Part shown: positions 49,905-58,974 of the stretch, piece by piece
Layout of the letters: the number at the start of each line of letters is the position of its first letter
Position numbering within the stretch: position 1 is the stretch's first letter
Assembly: GCF_018919205.1 (NCBI RefSeq)
Contig: NZ_JAHLQN010000001.1
Span: forward strand, 868,001 to 932,000
DNA length: 64,000 nucleotides
Source: Dysosmobacter acutus
GTDB lineage: Bacteria; Bacillota; Clostridia; Oscillospirales; Oscillospiraceae
Direction: 5' to 3'
Translations under genes and position numbers: made by a program
Notes under the pieces: generated by a model
What the model was told of the DNA's origin: nothing
Database searches by the model: none
What the model saw: only the letters and a program-made list of their open reading frames with translations

Positions 49905-50858
49905 TTAGCGCGGGAAATCGCCTGCGACCCGGGCCACGGCGTCCAAAATCCGCTCGGTGGCCGACTGGGCGCTGCCCTTGATGGTGCAGCCAGCCGCTGC
50001 GGCGTGGCCACCGCCGCCCAACAGCTGACAGACCTGGGTGGCGTTGACCCGGCTTCCGGTGCGCAGGGAGATTTTCCAGACGTCTGTGTGCAGCTCCCGC
50101 ATGGTGACGGCACAGTCGTTGCCCTCCACAAGACCTGCCAGGGAGGAGAGGTCTTCCGCGTCGCTTTCGCTGGCCTGGACCCGCTCCATCAAGGAGACGG
50201 GAATCTGCATGACCACAATGCGGCCGCTGTCGAAAAGCTGCATGCTGCGCAGCATGTCTGCCTCAAGGGCCAGGCGCTTACGGCTTTTGGTGCGGAAAAA
50301 GGTCTTGTTGACCTGACGGTAGTCGATGCCCGTGTCCATCAGCGCCGCCGCCACCCGGTGGGTGTTGGAGGTGGTATTGGAGTAGACAAAGCAGCCCGTG
50401 TCTGTGGATACGGCCACATAGAGGGGCAGGGCGATCTCCGGCGTGATGGGCCCAAGGTCCCGGACAATCTCATAGAGAATCTCGCCGCAGGCGGCACACT
50501 GGGGCCGCACGCAGCTGCTTGCTCCGAACCCCTCATAGGAGGGGTGGTGGTCAATGGCCAGGTCCACCCGGTTCTGATAGGGCAGGGCGTTTTCCGGGAA
50601 CAGGGACAGCGCGGCGATGTCGGTGCTGACCACTTTCTCCGGGCAAAAGCCCTCCGGCGCCAAGTAGGGCGCAGCATAGGGGCGGCTGTTGTCCGTAATC
50701 TCCGGGTTGGGCAGAAGATAGGCGGTCTTCCCCAGATTCCGCAGCGCGGCGCAGAGGGCGCTGGCGCAGCCCACCGTGTCCCCATCGGGCCGCAGATGGG
50801 TCAGGATCAGGACGTTGTCAAAGGAGCGCAGCAGCTGCGCGGCCTCTTTGGCGGTCAT
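49905..50858 (-). CDS. nrnA: Bifunctional oligoribonuclease/pAp phosphatase (DHH/DHHA1)
   Basis: 317 aa. The DHH motifs are LILTHLRPDGDTVGCASALC near 18, DIAALSLFPEN near 80 and LAIDHHPSYEGFGASSCVRP near 102. The C-terminal DHHA1 domain ends in QLLGGGGHAAAAGCTIKGS. It degrades nanoRNA and removes the 3-prime phosphate of pAp, a by-product of sulfate activation. ATG 50858 has GGAGG 7 nt upstream and starts 2 nt after the rbfA stop. Confidence 0.95.
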   Translation of the reverse strand: MTAKEAAQLLRSFDNVLILTHLRPDGDTVGCASALCAALRNLGKTAYLLPNPEITDNSRPYAAPYLAPEGFCPEKVVSTDIAALSLFPENALPYQNRVDLAIDHHPSYEGFGASSCVRPQCAACGEILYEIVRDLGPITPEIALPLYVAVSTDTGCFVYSNTTSNTHRVAAALMDTGIDYRQVNKTFFRTKSRKRLALEADMLRSMQLFDSGRIVVMQIPVSLMERVQASESDAEDLSSLAGLVEGNDCAVTMRELHTDVWKISLRTGSRVNATQVCQLLGGGGHAAAAGCTIKGSAQSATERILDAVARVAGDFPR

Positions 50859-50860
50859 AT

Positions 50861-51223
50861 TCACTCCTCCGTTTCCTCCTCCCGGCGCTCGATGTCCCGC
50901 AGGACCTCAAGGATATGGGCGCCGTGCTGGATGGAGTCGTCGGCCACAAACTGCAGCTCCGGGGTGTAGCGCAGGCGCAGGGCGCTGCCCAGCTCCCGGC
51001 GCAGAAAGCCGGAGGCGGATTTGAGGCCCTTCAGGATGTCCTGCTCCTGGGACTTGTCCAGGGCGCTGACATAGATGCGGGAATAGCGCAGGTCGCCGGT
51101 GGTGTCCACGTGGGTGATGGTCACCATGCCGGACTGGACCCGGGGATCCTTCAGCCGCCGCATCAGGGCGGACAGTTCCCGCTGGATCTCCTCGTTGATA
51201 CGGCCGATTCGGTTGCTGGGCAT
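50861..51223 (-). CDS. rbfA: Ribosome-binding factor A
   Basis: 120 aa KH-type fold: NRIGRINEEIQRELSALMRRLKDPRVQSGMVTITHVDTTGDLRYSRIYVSAL, then LRYTPELQFVADDSIQHGAHILEVL. It assists maturation of the 16S rRNA 5-prime end. GGAGG precedes ATG 51223. It follows infB as in most bacteria, but a terminator-like hairpin intervenes. Confidence 0.96.
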   Translation of the reverse strand: MPSNRIGRINEEIQRELSALMRRLKDPRVQSGMVTITHVDTTGDLRYSRIYVSALDKSQEQDILKGLKSASGFLRRELGSALRLRYTPELQFVADDSIQHGAHILEVLRDIERREEETEE

Positions 51224-51383
51224 AAAGCGGCCTCCTTTCCGGGATTGAAGTTGAATTTTGTGAGGCGCCGCCCGGGAAAGAGCGGCGCTATGGGATAGTA
51301 TGTGCAGCGGCGCCGTAAAAGTTCGGGATGCACTGGCCTTCCGCCGGAGAATTCTCCCGCGGAAGACAGGGGACGCGGCTGCT

Positions 51384-51422
51384 TTGAAAAACCGGGACGG
51401 GCGAATCCGCCCGCCCCGGTTT
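51384..51422 (-). terminator. Terminator-like hairpin between infB and rbfA
   Basis: On the minus strand AAACCGGGGCGGGCG pairs with CGCCCGTCCCGGTTT (one mismatch), followed by TTCAAAG after the T run. It lies 18 nt after the infB stop. It either separates rbfA-nrnA-truB-ribF from the nusA-infB transcript or permits partial read-through. Confidence 0.75.
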
Positions 51423-51439
51423 CATTGGAAGGGAAAGAC

Positions 51440-53830
51440 CTACTGCTTGATCTCCTCCATGGTGAAGGCTTCGATGATGTCGCCCTCTTTGATGTCGTTG
51501 AACCTTTCCACGGTCAGGCCGCACTCATAGTTCTCGGCCACCTCCTTGGCGTCGTCCTTAAAGCGCTTCAAGGAGGCCAGGGAGCCCTCGTGGATGACGA
51601 TGCCGTCCCGGACCACCCGGACGGAGCAGGCGCGGACAATCTTGCCGTCCTGGACATAGCAGCCGGCCACCGTACCCACGCCGGATACCTTGTAGACCTG
51701 GCGGACCTCGGCATGGCCCAGCACCACTTCCTTGAACTTGGGCGCCAGCATACCCTTCATGGCCGCCTCGATCTCGTCGATGCAGTCATAGATCACCCGG
51801 TACATGCGCATATCCACATTGGAACGGACGGCGCTGTCCCGGGCCGCCGCGTCGGGACGGACGTTGAAGCCCACAATGATGGCATTGGAGGTGGCGGCAA
51901 GCATCACATCGGATTCGTTGACGGCGCCCACGCCACCGTGGATGACACGGACGTTGACCTCTTCGTTGGAGAGCTTCTCCAACGAGGCCTTGACAGCCTC
52001 AACGCTGCCCTGGACGTCGGCCTTGACGATGAGGGCCAGCTCCTTGCGCTCGCCCGCCTGAATCTGGTCGAACAGGTTCTCAAGAGAGACCTTCTGCACA
52101 GGGGCGGAGGATTTGGACTTCTCCTCCTCCTTGCGCTGCTCCACCAGCTCACGGGCCATGCGCTCATCGGCCACGGCGTGGAAGGTGCTGCCGGCGGAAG
52201 GTGCCTCGCTGAGGCCGGCAATCTCCACAGGCACAGAGGGACCGGCCTTCTCCAGCCGCTTGCCCTTGCTGTCCACCATGGTGCGCACACGGCCCACGGC
52301 GGTGCCGGCGATGATGATGTCGCCCTGGTTCAGCGTACCGTTCTGCACAAGCAGCGTGGCCACCGGGCCGCGGCCCTTGTCCAGGCGGGCCTCGATGACC
52401 GTGCCCTGGGCGGCGCGGTTGGGGTTGGCCTTCAGCTCCGCCATTTCAGCGGTCAGCGTGACCATCTCAAGCAGAGTGTCGATGCCGATGTTCTTCTTGG
52501 CGCTGATGGGGCAGCAGATGGTGTCGCCGCCCCAGTCCTCGCTCACCAGGCCGTACTCGGTGAGCTGCTGCTTCACCCGGTCGGGGTTGGCCTCGGGCTT
52601 GTCGATCTTGTTGATGGCCACAATGATGGGGATGTCCGCGGCCTTGGCGTGGTTGATGGACTCCACGGTCTGGGGCTTGATGCCGTCCTCGGCGGCCACC
52701 ACCAAAATGGCGATATCCGTCACCATGGCGCCGCGGGCGCGCATGGAGGTGAAGGCCTCGTGGCCCGGGGTATCCAAGAAGGTGATGGGCTTGCCGTTGA
52801 TCTGGACCTGATAGGCGCCGATGTGCTGGGTGATGCCGCCGGCCTCGCCGGAGGCGACGGAGGTGTTGCGGATGGCGTCCAACAAGGAGGTCTTGCCGTG
52901 GTCCACGTGGCCCATGACCACCACCACGGGAGCCCGGGGCACCAGATCCTCCGGCTTATCCTCGTGGTCGTCAATGAGGCGCTCTTCAATGGTGACGGTG
53001 ACTTCCTTCTCCACCTTACAGCCCAAATCCATGGCCACCAGGGCGGCGGTATCATAGTCGATGATCTGGGGCAGGGAGGCCATGATGCCGTTTTTCATCA
53101 GCACCTTGACCACCTCGGCGCCGGTCTTCTTCATCCGGGAGGCCAGCTCTCCCACGGAGATCTCATCGGGGATCTGGACCTTCAGAGGGGTCTTCTTGGC
53201 GATCTCCAGCTGGAGGCGGCGCATTTTCTCCTGCTCATCCTGACGGCGCTTGCTTGAAAAGGGCACGCCGCCCCGGCGGCCGCCGGTGTTGCTGCGGAAT
53301 TTTTCCTTGCCCTGCTGCATCCGGCTGGCGCGCTCGGGAGCCAGCTCCTCCAGCCGCTGGTCATATTTGGCCAGGTTCACGTCGCCGCCCTTGCGGGTGT
53401 CCACAATCTTTTTCTGGGGAACCCGGGTGGTGGGGCGCTGCACGTTCTGCTGAGCGGGCTTGGCGCCACCCTGGGGCTGCGCCTGCTGGGGCCGGGGCTG
53501 TTCCTGCCTCGGGGAAACCCCATTTTGCGGCCGGGGGCGATTCTCCGGGCGGTTCTCGGCCCGGGGAGCCTGGGGCTGCTGCCTGGGGGCCTCGGGCTTG
53601 GGCTGCGCCGCCGGCTCCTTATAGGTGTCCGCAAAGATCACCTGGATCCCGGACACAGGATGCTTCTGCGTCAGATAGTCAAAGATCAGAGAGAGCTCGT
53701 GATCCGTCAGCACCTGCATGTGGTTTTTCGGCGTGGACGCATAGTTCGTCAGGATTTCCGTGATCTCGCGGGTGGAAAGACCGAAATCCTTCGCCACCTC
53801 ATGCACTCTGTATTTGTCGATTGTACCCAA
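51440..53830 (-). CDS. infB: Translation initiation factor IF-2
   Basis: 796 aa. The N-terminal IF2N helical domain starts [22 protein letters not shown] long Pro/Gln/Arg-rich linker follows (about 75-180), then the second IF2N and the G domain with [25 protein letters not shown] and [14 protein letters not shown], then domains II-IV. It delivers initiator tRNA to the 30S subunit. The start is a rare TTG at 53830, chosen because GGAGGTGG lies 9 nt upstream and because it yields the family N-terminus ([11 protein letters not shown]). Upstream ATGs lack both. Confidence 0.95.
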   Translation of the reverse strand: MGTIDKYRVHEVAKDFGLSTREITEILTNYASTPKNHMQVLTDHELSLIFDYLTQKHPVSGIQVIFADTYKEPAAQPKPEAPRQQPQAPRAENRPENRPRPQNGVSPRQEQPRPQQAQPQGGAKPAQQNVQRPTTRVPQKKIVDTRKGGDVNLAKYDQRLEELAPERASRMQQGKEKFRSNTGGRRGGVPFSSKRRQDEQEKMRRLQLEIAKKTPLKVQIPDEISVGELASRMKKTGAEVVKVLMKNGIMASLPQIIDYDTAALVAMDLGCKVEKEVTVTIEERLIDDHEDKPEDLVPRAPVVVVMGHVDHGKTSLLDAIRNTSVASGEAGGITQHIGAYQVQINGKPITFLDTPGHEAFTSMRARGAMVTDIAILVVAAEDGIKPQTVESINHAKAADIPIIVAINKIDKPEANPDRVKQQLTEYGLVSEDWGGDTICCPISAKKNIGIDTLLEMVTLTAEMAELKANPNRAAQGTVIEARLDKGRGPVATLLVQNGTLNQGDIIIAGTAVGRVRTMVDSKGKRLEKAGPSVPVEIAGLSEAPSAGSTFHAVADERMARELVEQRKEEEKSKSSAPVQKVSLENLFDQIQAGERKELALIVKADVQGSVEAVKASLEKLSNEEVNVRVIHGGVGAVNESDVMLAATSNAIIVGFNVRPDAAARDSAVRSNVDMRMYRVIYDCIDEIEAAMKGMLAPKFKEVVLGHAEVRQVYKVSGVGTVAGCYVQDGKIVRACSVRVVRDGIVIHEGSLASLKRFKDDAKEVAENYECGLTVERFNDIKEGDIIEAFTMEEIKQ

Positions 53831-54005
53831 ATAAAGCCACCTCCATATAAGCTTAGCTTCGCTCCTGTCCGGGCGGAAAAAGACCGCCATTCGCGCCATC
53901 CAGACGCGCTTTTGCTGCGTCATTGCGCAGACATTGCTTTTCGGAGCGAAGCCGTCCAAAAAACACACGCAAACCCCCGCGTACAAAGCGGGCGCCGCTT
54001 ACCTG

Positions 54006-54650
54006 TCAGCTGCTGCCCTTGCCGCGAAACGATCCCTTTCCACGCTTAACAGGCCGGCTGCCGGAGTAGGGATTTTTCTTCGCCGCAATGCGCCGCCGGG
54101 CATTTTGTCCGGCGGGGCTCCGGGGACTTCGGGCAGCGCCGCCCCGGCCTGGTTTTCTGCCCTCCGCCGCTGGAGGCGCCGTCTTTTCTGCGGAGACCTT
54201 CCGCTTTGCGGATGCTCTTTTTTCCGCGGCCGCTTTCTGCTCACTGGCAACCCGCTTTTCCTCGGCCGCCCTGCGGCGCTCCGAGGCCCGCCTGGCCTTC
54301 AGCCTCAGCTTTTCAGCCGTGACGCCGTAAGCATCCGGATCGGATGCGGCTAACTTGTCGGCCACGGCGCTGGCAAAGCCGATGTCGGTGATGGCCGCGA
54401 TGGCACAGGAGGTGCGGCCCACGGCCCGGCCCAGCTCGTCTTTGGAGAAGGGGAGGCGGAGCCAGAGGCACTTGCCTTCCTGGGCAAAGTGGAGCGCCCG
54501 CCGCGCTGTGGACGCGGCCGCGTCGGAGGCCAGCAGGATCAGCCGCACGTCCTGTACCCGGCAGACCATCCCCACCGGCTCCTCCCCGGCCTCCAGCCGT
54601 CCCGCCTTTTTGGCAAGGCCGATGAGATGCAGCAGATTATTGTTCTCCAT
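54006..54650 (-). CDS. YlxQ-type L7Ae family RNA-binding protein with long basic tail
   Basis: 214 aa, about twice the usual 100 aa. Residues 1-100 are the L7Ae/L30e fold (LLHLIGLAKKAGRLEAGEEPV, VRLILLASDAAASTARRALHFA, ELGRAVGRTSCAIAAITDIGFASAVADKL). Residues 115-214 are a disordered Ala/Lys/Arg/Glu then Arg/Gly/Ser/Pro-rich extension. It is expected to bind kink-turn or other structured RNA during translation. It overlaps the rnpM gene end by 14 nt. Confidence 0.9.
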   Translation of the reverse strand: MENNNLLHLIGLAKKAGRLEAGEEPVGMVCRVQDVRLILLASDAAASTARRALHFAQEGKCLWLRLPFSKDELGRAVGRTSCAIAAITDIGFASAVADKLAASDPDAYGVTAEKLRLKARRASERRRAAEEKRVASEQKAAAEKRASAKRKVSAEKTAPPAAEGRKPGRGGAARSPRSPAGQNARRRIAAKKNPYSGSRPVKRGKGSFRGKGSS

Positions 54651-54918
54651 CCAGCGCTCCTAACTGAGACTCCAGGGCGTCATAGACCTCCGCCGGTACG
54701 GCGCAGTCAAAGGCACGCTCCAGCGCCTTGGATTTTCTGGCCTTGCGCAGGCACTCCGGGCTGGGGCACACATAGGCGCCCCGGCCGTTTTTTCGTCCGC
54801 CGCTGTCTAAGGAGATATCTCCCTCCGGCGAGCGGACCACGCGGATGAGAGCCTTTTTCTCTTTCATTTCGCGGCAGCCGATACATTGCCGCTGTGGGAT
54901 TTTCTTAGGCTTTTGCAT
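54637..54918 (-). CDS. rnpM: RNase P modulator RnpM (YlxR)
   Basis: 93 aa, YlxR/DUF448 fold: RQCIGCREMKEKKALIRVVRSPEGDISLDSGGRKNGRGAYVCPSPECLRKARKSKALERAF. The GRGAY(V/L)C motif and paired Cys residues are characteristic. In Firmicutes YlxR is reported to bind RNase P RNA and modulate it. Conserved position between nusA and ylxQ. Confidence 0.93.
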   Translation of the reverse strand: MQKPKKIPQRQCIGCREMKEKKALIRVVRSPEGDISLDSGGRKNGRGAYVCPSPECLRKARKSKALERAFDCAVPAEVYDALESQLGALDGEQ

Positions 54919-54933
54919 TAGCTGCCTCCTTGA

Positions 54934-56001
54934 TTATTCTTCCGCTTCCTCGTGATAGCTTTCCGGCTTGATATCGATTTTATAACCGGTCAGACGGGCC
55001 GCCAGCCGGGCGTTCTGGCCCTCCTTGCCGATGGCCAGGCTCAGCTGGTCGTCAGGCACCATGCAGCGGCAGGCCTTGCCCTCCTCCGCCATCAGGACCT
55101 CCACCACGTCGGCAGGGGCCAGGGCGGCGGCGATGAATTCGGCGGGGTCGTCGCTATATTTGATGATGTCGATCTTTTCGCCCCGCAGCTCCTCCACGAT
55201 GTTGGCCACGCGCTGGCCCTTGGGACCCACGCAGGCGCCGATGGGATCCACATTCTCATCGTTGGACCACACGGCCATCTTGGTGCGGCTGCCGGCTTCC
55301 CGGGCAATGGAGCGGACCTCCACGGTGCCGTCGTAAATCTCGGGGACTTCCAGCTCAAAAAGCCGCTTCACAAGGCCCGGGTGGGTGCGGGAGATCAGCA
55401 CCTGGGGCCCGCGGGTGGAGCGGCGCACCTCCACCACATACACCTTTACGTGCATGCCCTCAACCAAAACCTCCCCCTGCACCTGCTCGCCGGCGGTGAG
55501 CAGGGCCTCGGTGGATTCGGCGCCGTTGCCGATGCGCAGTGAGACGTTGCCGTTACGGGGGTCCACACGGGTGACCACACCGGTGAGAATTTCGTGCTGC
55601 TTGGAGTTGAACTCATCATAGACCATGCCCCGCTCGGCTTCACGCAGACCCTGGATGATGACCTGCTTGCCGTTGCCGGCGGCAATGCGGCCAAACTCCA
55701 CGTTGTTCACGGGGAAGTTGACCATCATGCCCAACTCGTACTTGGCGGAGATGTCGCGGGCGTCCTCAAGGGAAATCTGAGAGGCGGGGTTCTCCACCTC
55801 TTCCACCACTTCCTTCTGGACATACATCTTAAGGTCCTGTTTGGCCTCGTCCACGTCCACGACCACGTTCTCCACGCCCTCGTGGTCCCGCTTATAGGCG
55901 GTGGTCAGCGCCTGAACGATCTTATCCATCATAAAGGCCTGGGGGATGCCCCGCTCCTTTTCCAAAAGCGCCAGTGCGGCAAAAATTTCATCACATTTCA
56001 T
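54934..56001 (-). CDS. nusA: Transcription termination/antitermination protein NusA
   Basis: 355 aa, the short Firmicute form without C-terminal acidic repeats. The N-terminal domain has FAALALLEKERGIPQAFMMDKIVQAL; then come S1 (near 135-200) and KH1-KH2 (RSIAREAGSRTKMAVWSNDENVDPIGACVGPKGQRVANIVEELRGEKIDIIKY, near 230-280). It controls pausing, termination and rRNA antitermination. It lies 15 nt before rnpM and 37 nt after rimP. Confidence 0.96.
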   Translation of the reverse strand: MKCDEIFAALALLEKERGIPQAFMMDKIVQALTTAYKRDHEGVENVVVDVDEAKQDLKMYVQKEVVEEVENPASQISLEDARDISAKYELGMMVNFPVNNVEFGRIAAGNGKQVIIQGLREAERGMVYDEFNSKQHEILTGVVTRVDPRNGNVSLRIGNGAESTEALLTAGEQVQGEVLVEGMHVKVYVVEVRRSTRGPQVLISRTHPGLVKRLFELEVPEIYDGTVEVRSIAREAGSRTKMAVWSNDENVDPIGACVGPKGQRVANIVEELRGEKIDIIKYSDDPAEFIAAALAPADVVEVLMAEEGKACRCMVPDDQLSLAIGKEGQNARLAARLTGYKIDIKPESYHEEAEE

Positions 56002-56038
56002 GAGGCTGCTCTCCTATTCTATCGTCATTGAAACTCAA

Positions 56039-56494
56039 TTAAAATTCAACACGCAGACGCACCAGTGCCACGTCCTTTTTGGAAAACGCCATGGGCCTGC
56101 CGCCCACCTCAACGGTTACGTCCCCATTGTCGTAGCCGCTCAGCGTTCCGGCAAACTCCTTGCTGCCGTCCCGGTTCTGATAGAGCCGCAGGGAAACGGG
56201 ACTTCCCATAAACCGCTCAAAGTCGGAAGGCCGCTTCAGGGGCCGTTCACAGCCTGCGGAACTGACTTCAAAGGTATAGCTTCCCTCGATTGGGTCCGCC
56301 TCATCCAACAGCGGCTCCACCGCCCGGGACACGGCCTCGCAGTCCAGGATGTCCACGCCGCCCTCCTTGTCCAGATAGAGCCGCAGATACCAGGTGCCGG
56401 CCTCCTTCACATATTCCACGTCCCACAGCTCGCAGCCCTGGGACTTTACGGCGGGTTCGGCCAGCTCGGCCACCAGTTCTGTGATCTTCTTCAT
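56039..56494 (-). CDS. rimP: Ribosome maturation factor RimP
   Basis: 151 aa: KKITELVAELAEPAVKSQGCELWDVEYVKEAGTWYLRLYLDKEGGVDILDCEAVSRAVEPLLDEADPIEGSYTFEVSSAGCERPLKRPSDFERFMG, the two-domain YhbC/RimP fold. It is needed for 30S assembly. ATG 56494 has AAGGAG 6-8 nt upstream. First gene of the nusA-infB operon. Confidence 0.95.
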   Translation of the reverse strand: MKKITELVAELAEPAVKSQGCELWDVEYVKEAGTWYLRLYLDKEGGVDILDCEAVSRAVEPLLDEADPIEGSYTFEVSSAGCERPLKRPSDFERFMGSPVSLRLYQNRDGSKEFAGTLSGYDNGDVTVEVGGRPMAFSKKDVALVRLRVEF

Positions 56495-56532
56495 AGAGAC
56501 TCCTTCCAATTTTTAACCAGCCCATTTAGGCC

Positions 56533-56564
56533 AATAAAAAGAGCGGACTTCAAAAGCCCACTCT
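56533..56564 (-). promoter_or_regulatory. Attenuator-like hairpin in the rimP-nusA leader
   Basis: On the minus strand AGAGTGGGCTT and AAGTCCGCTCT (11 bp with two G-U pairs, 3-nt loop) are followed by TTTTTATT. It lies between the predicted promoter (56591-56619) and the rimP start, so it would end transcription early unless read through. Control of the operon by its own NusA is a plausible role. Confidence 0.65.
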
Positions 56565-56590
56565 GCCATCGTCTAACATCAACATGCGTT

Positions 56591-56619
56591 ATGATATCAC
56601 AACCATCCGTAAAAAGCAA
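56591..56619 (-). promoter_or_regulatory. Promoter of the rimP-nusA-infB operon
   Basis: On the minus strand: -35 TTGCTT (56614-56619), a 17-nt spacer and -10 TATCAT (56591-56596). Confidence 0.65.
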
Positions 56620-56672
56620 GCCTTTTTCCGGATTCTTCCGGATAAAATTGAAGAAAAAACAGGCGAAAGGAC

Positions 56673-56704
56673 AAAAAGGGCGGGGGAGAGTCAGGCTCTC
56701 CCCC
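56673..56704 (-). terminator. Terminator of the sigma/RsiV operon
   Basis: On the minus strand GGGGGAGAG and CTCTCCCCC form a 9-bp GC-rich stem with a 5-nt loop, then GCCC and TTTTT. Confidence 0.85.
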
Positions 56705-56712
56705 GTCCGCGT

Positions 56713-57597
56713 TCAATTCAGGTATCCGCGGCGGGCGATTCCCTCCGTCACGGAAGCGGGAATTACAAATTCGACCACGCCCATGTACATGGGCGCCACA
56801 TCGCCTTCGTTGAAGACGATGATGAGCTCCTGGTTCTCATCGACATAAAAGGTCGTCTCGTCGGTGATGGTGGTAAAATTCCAGTCCGACACTTCATCGT
56901 TGAGCCAGTAATACACGCTGTCGTCTTCCTCCATGCGCTGATGCATTTGCTCCTTGATGTTTTCGGAGATGAGGGATTTGTAGTCGCTGCTGCTTTCAAA
57001 GAGGTCGGCAAGGCTGATGATCTTTCCGCTGGCTTTGTCCACGTTGTAGATCACCACCGACTCCGTTCCGCTGGCCATGACCAGTGCTTCATCAAAGCGC
57101 AGGGCGAACAGGGAGTCGCTGTCCGTCACCACGGAGTAGTCCACGCCCACCTGGTAGTGGTTGGTCCGCGCCTCCACATCGCTGGCGTTGACAATGCCGG
57201 ACTCCTCCTCATACCGGGCGATGATGGTGTCCGTATAGTCGGCAATGGCCTGGGTCAGTTCATCCGGACCGCCCACCACCTGGGGGATGCGAATGTCGGC
57301 GGAGGAATTAGGCCTTTCATCTTCATAGGTGCGGAAGGTGAAGACCCGGGTGATGGCTCCTAAGACGGGGACCTTCTCCATGGCGCTGGCGATGCCGGCA
57401 TTGGAGTTGACCAGCGCCACCATCAGGACCAGGACCGCCGCTGCCGTGGTGGCGGAGCGCCTCCAGGTTTTCCGGGCGCAGTCGCGTCGTGACCGGCGCT
57501 TTGCCTCTTCCATGGAGGAGCGGACGCGAAACTCCAGTTCCTCCGGAATAGGGATGGACTCATATTCCTGTTTGCAGTTGTTCAGATGCTCTTTCAT
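56713..57597 (-). CDS. RsiV-type anti-sigma factor
   Basis: 294 aa. A short cytosolic N-terminus (residues 1-45), one transmembrane helix at about 48-66 (SATTAAAVLVLMVALVNS), then an extracytoplasmic part. The C-terminal DUF3298-like domain (about 190-290) is SVVIYNVDKASGKIISLADLFESSSDYKSLISENIKEQM...TFYVDENQELIIVFNEGDVAPMYMG. RsiV of Bacillus binds lysozyme and is then cleaved to free SigV. Its start overlaps the sigma gene by 38 nt. Confidence 0.85.
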   Translation of the reverse strand: MKEHLNNCKQEYESIPIPEELEFRVRSSMEEAKRRSRRDCARKTWRRSATTAAAVLVLMVALVNSNAGIASAMEKVPVLGAITRVFTFRTYEDERPNSSADIRIPQVVGGPDELTQAIADYTDTIIARYEEESGIVNASDVEARTNHYQVGVDYSVVTDSDSLFALRFDEALVMASGTESVVIYNVDKASGKIISLADLFESSSDYKSLISENIKEQMHQRMEEDDSVYYWLNDEVSDWNFTTITDETTFYVDENQELIIVFNEGDVAPMYMGVVEFVIPASVTEGIARRGYLN

Positions 57598-58078
57598 GGT
57601 GCTCTCCTTCCGCCAGATGGGCCCTCAGCTTTCTGAGGCTCCGATACAGAATGGTTTTGACGGTGCTCAAATTCTCACCGCAGATGTCGGCGATCTCCTG
57701 GAGCTTGCGGTCCTCAAAAAACCGGAGGACCACTACCGCCCGCTCCCGGGGGTTCAGAATATCCAGCGAGCGCAGTGTGTCCACGTCCTGATAGACATCC
57801 TCCCGCCCGGAGTCGGGCAGCTGGTCCGACGGAGTCTCACGGCTGCGCTTGCGCAGCAGGTCCAATGAGGCATTGACCACAATGCGGTACAGCCACGTCT
57901 TGACGGCCTGCTCACTTTTGAGCTCTCCGGCGCGGGAGATGGCCTTATAGACGCTCTCCTGGACCACATCCATGGCGTCGTCCCGGTTTTTTACATAGGT
58001 GTAGGCAAGGCGGTACATGGACTCATAAGATGCCAGAATCTGCGTTTCCACCTGTTTCTGAACCGTGCCAAGTCCCAT
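57560..58078 (-). CDS. ECF RNA polymerase sigma factor (SigV-like)
   Basis: 172 aa. Region 2 is ILASYESMYRLAYTYVKNRDDAMDVVQESVYKAISRAGELKSEQAVKTWLYRIVVNASLDLLRKR; region 4 is ILNPRERAVVVLRFFEDRKLQEIADICGENLSTVKTILYRSLRKLRAHL. ATG 58078 is chosen because AGGAGG lies 7 nt upstream; the frame stays open further but without homology. With RsiV it probably controls resistance to lysozyme or other wall damage. Confidence 0.92.
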   Translation of the reverse strand: MGLGTVQKQVETQILASYESMYRLAYTYVKNRDDAMDVVQESVYKAISRAGELKSEQAVKTWLYRIVVNASLDLLRKRSRETPSDQLPDSGREDVYQDVDTLRSLDILNPRERAVVVLRFFEDRKLQEIADICGENLSTVKTILYRSLRKLRAHLAEGEHHERASEQLQTGI

Positions 58079-58152
58079 TTCACGCCTCCTTTTCGCTGTC
58101 TTATCCATCAGACGGCGGCAGAGAGAAAAAAGTTTGGAAGAAGGAAAAATTT

Positions 58153-58974
58153 TTATATTCTGCGGCTTTTCACCGCCCGCAGGGCGCAAAAGCACAAAAA
58201 GACCATCAGGTTCACCACTACCACCGACGCGCCCACAGGGGTGGAGAGCAGGTAAGAGGCGGTGAGTCCGGCACAGAAGCAGAGCACCGATAAAATTCCA
58301 GCGCACAGCACCACCGAGCGAAAGCTTTTAAAAAGGCGCATGGCGGAGAGCGCCGGAAAGATCACCAGGCTGGAGATCAGCATGGCGCCCATCATCTGCA
58401 TGCCCAACACAATGGTCAGGGCTGTCAGAACGGAGAGGAGGGTGTTGTACAGCTCCACCCGGGTGCCGGTGGCCCGGGCAAAGCTCTCGTCAAAGGTGAT
58501 GGCGAAAATCCTGTGGTAGAAGAGGAGATAAAGCGTCAGCACCGCCGCGCTCAGTCCCACGCTCAGCGCCACGTCGGCGCCGGACATGGCCAGGATGCTG
58601 CCAAACATGTAGCTGTCCACGTCGGTGGTCATGCCGGTGGTCAGCGAGGTGACGATGACCCCGATGGCCAGGGCGGAGGCGGAGGTGACGGCGATGGCGG
58701 CATCGCTGCTCCAGCGGCCGCTGTCCGCCACCCGCAGCAGGCAGAAGGCGGACAGGATCACCACCGGGATGGAAAAGGCAAGGGGGGCCCAGCCCACGGC
58801 CACGGCCACGGCCAAGGCGCCGAAGGACACGTGGGAGAGGCCGTCGCCGATCATGGAATAGCGCTTTAAGACCAGGGGCACCCCCAGGAGGGCCGCACAG
58901 AGAGAGACCAGAATGCCCACCACAAAGGCCCGGACGATGAAGGGATAGGTAAACATCTGAAGAAGAAGGCTCAT
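58153..58974 (-). CDS. Zinc/manganese-type ABC transporter permease (ZnuB-like)
   Basis: 273 aa with about eight helices, ABC-3 family: MFTYPFIVRAFVVGILVSLCAALLGVPLVLKRYSMIGDGLSHVSFGALAVAVAVG, ITFDESFARATGTRVELYNTLLSVLTALTIVLGMQMMGAMLISSLVIFPALSAM. It is the membrane channel of the metal importer. Its ATG overlaps the ATPase stop (ATGA). Confidence 0.92.
   Translation of the reverse strand: MSLLLQMFTYPFIVRAFVVGILVSLCAALLGVPLVLKRYSMIGDGLSHVSFGALAVAVAVGWAPLAFSIPVVILSAFCLLRVADSGRWSSDAAIAVTSASALAIGVIVTSLTTGMTTDVDSYMFGSILAMSGADVALSVGLSAAVLTLYLLFYHRIFAITFDESFARATGTRVELYNTLLSVLTALTIVLGMQMMGAMLISSLVIFPALSAMRLFKSFRSVVLCAGILSVLCFCAGLTASYLLSTPVGASVVVVNLMVFLCFCALRAVKSRRI

Noticed and set aside
51302..53257. 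Long plus-strand open frame opposite infB
   Set aside because: It is antisense to the IF-2 G domain, has shadow-type composition (GVQ/HLG-rich), and no credible start signal.
53831..53986. Longer IF-2 starting from an ATG near 53986
   Set aside because: The extension has low-complexity unrelated residues, while TTG 53830 has GGAGGTGG at ideal spacing and gives the canonical IF2N start.
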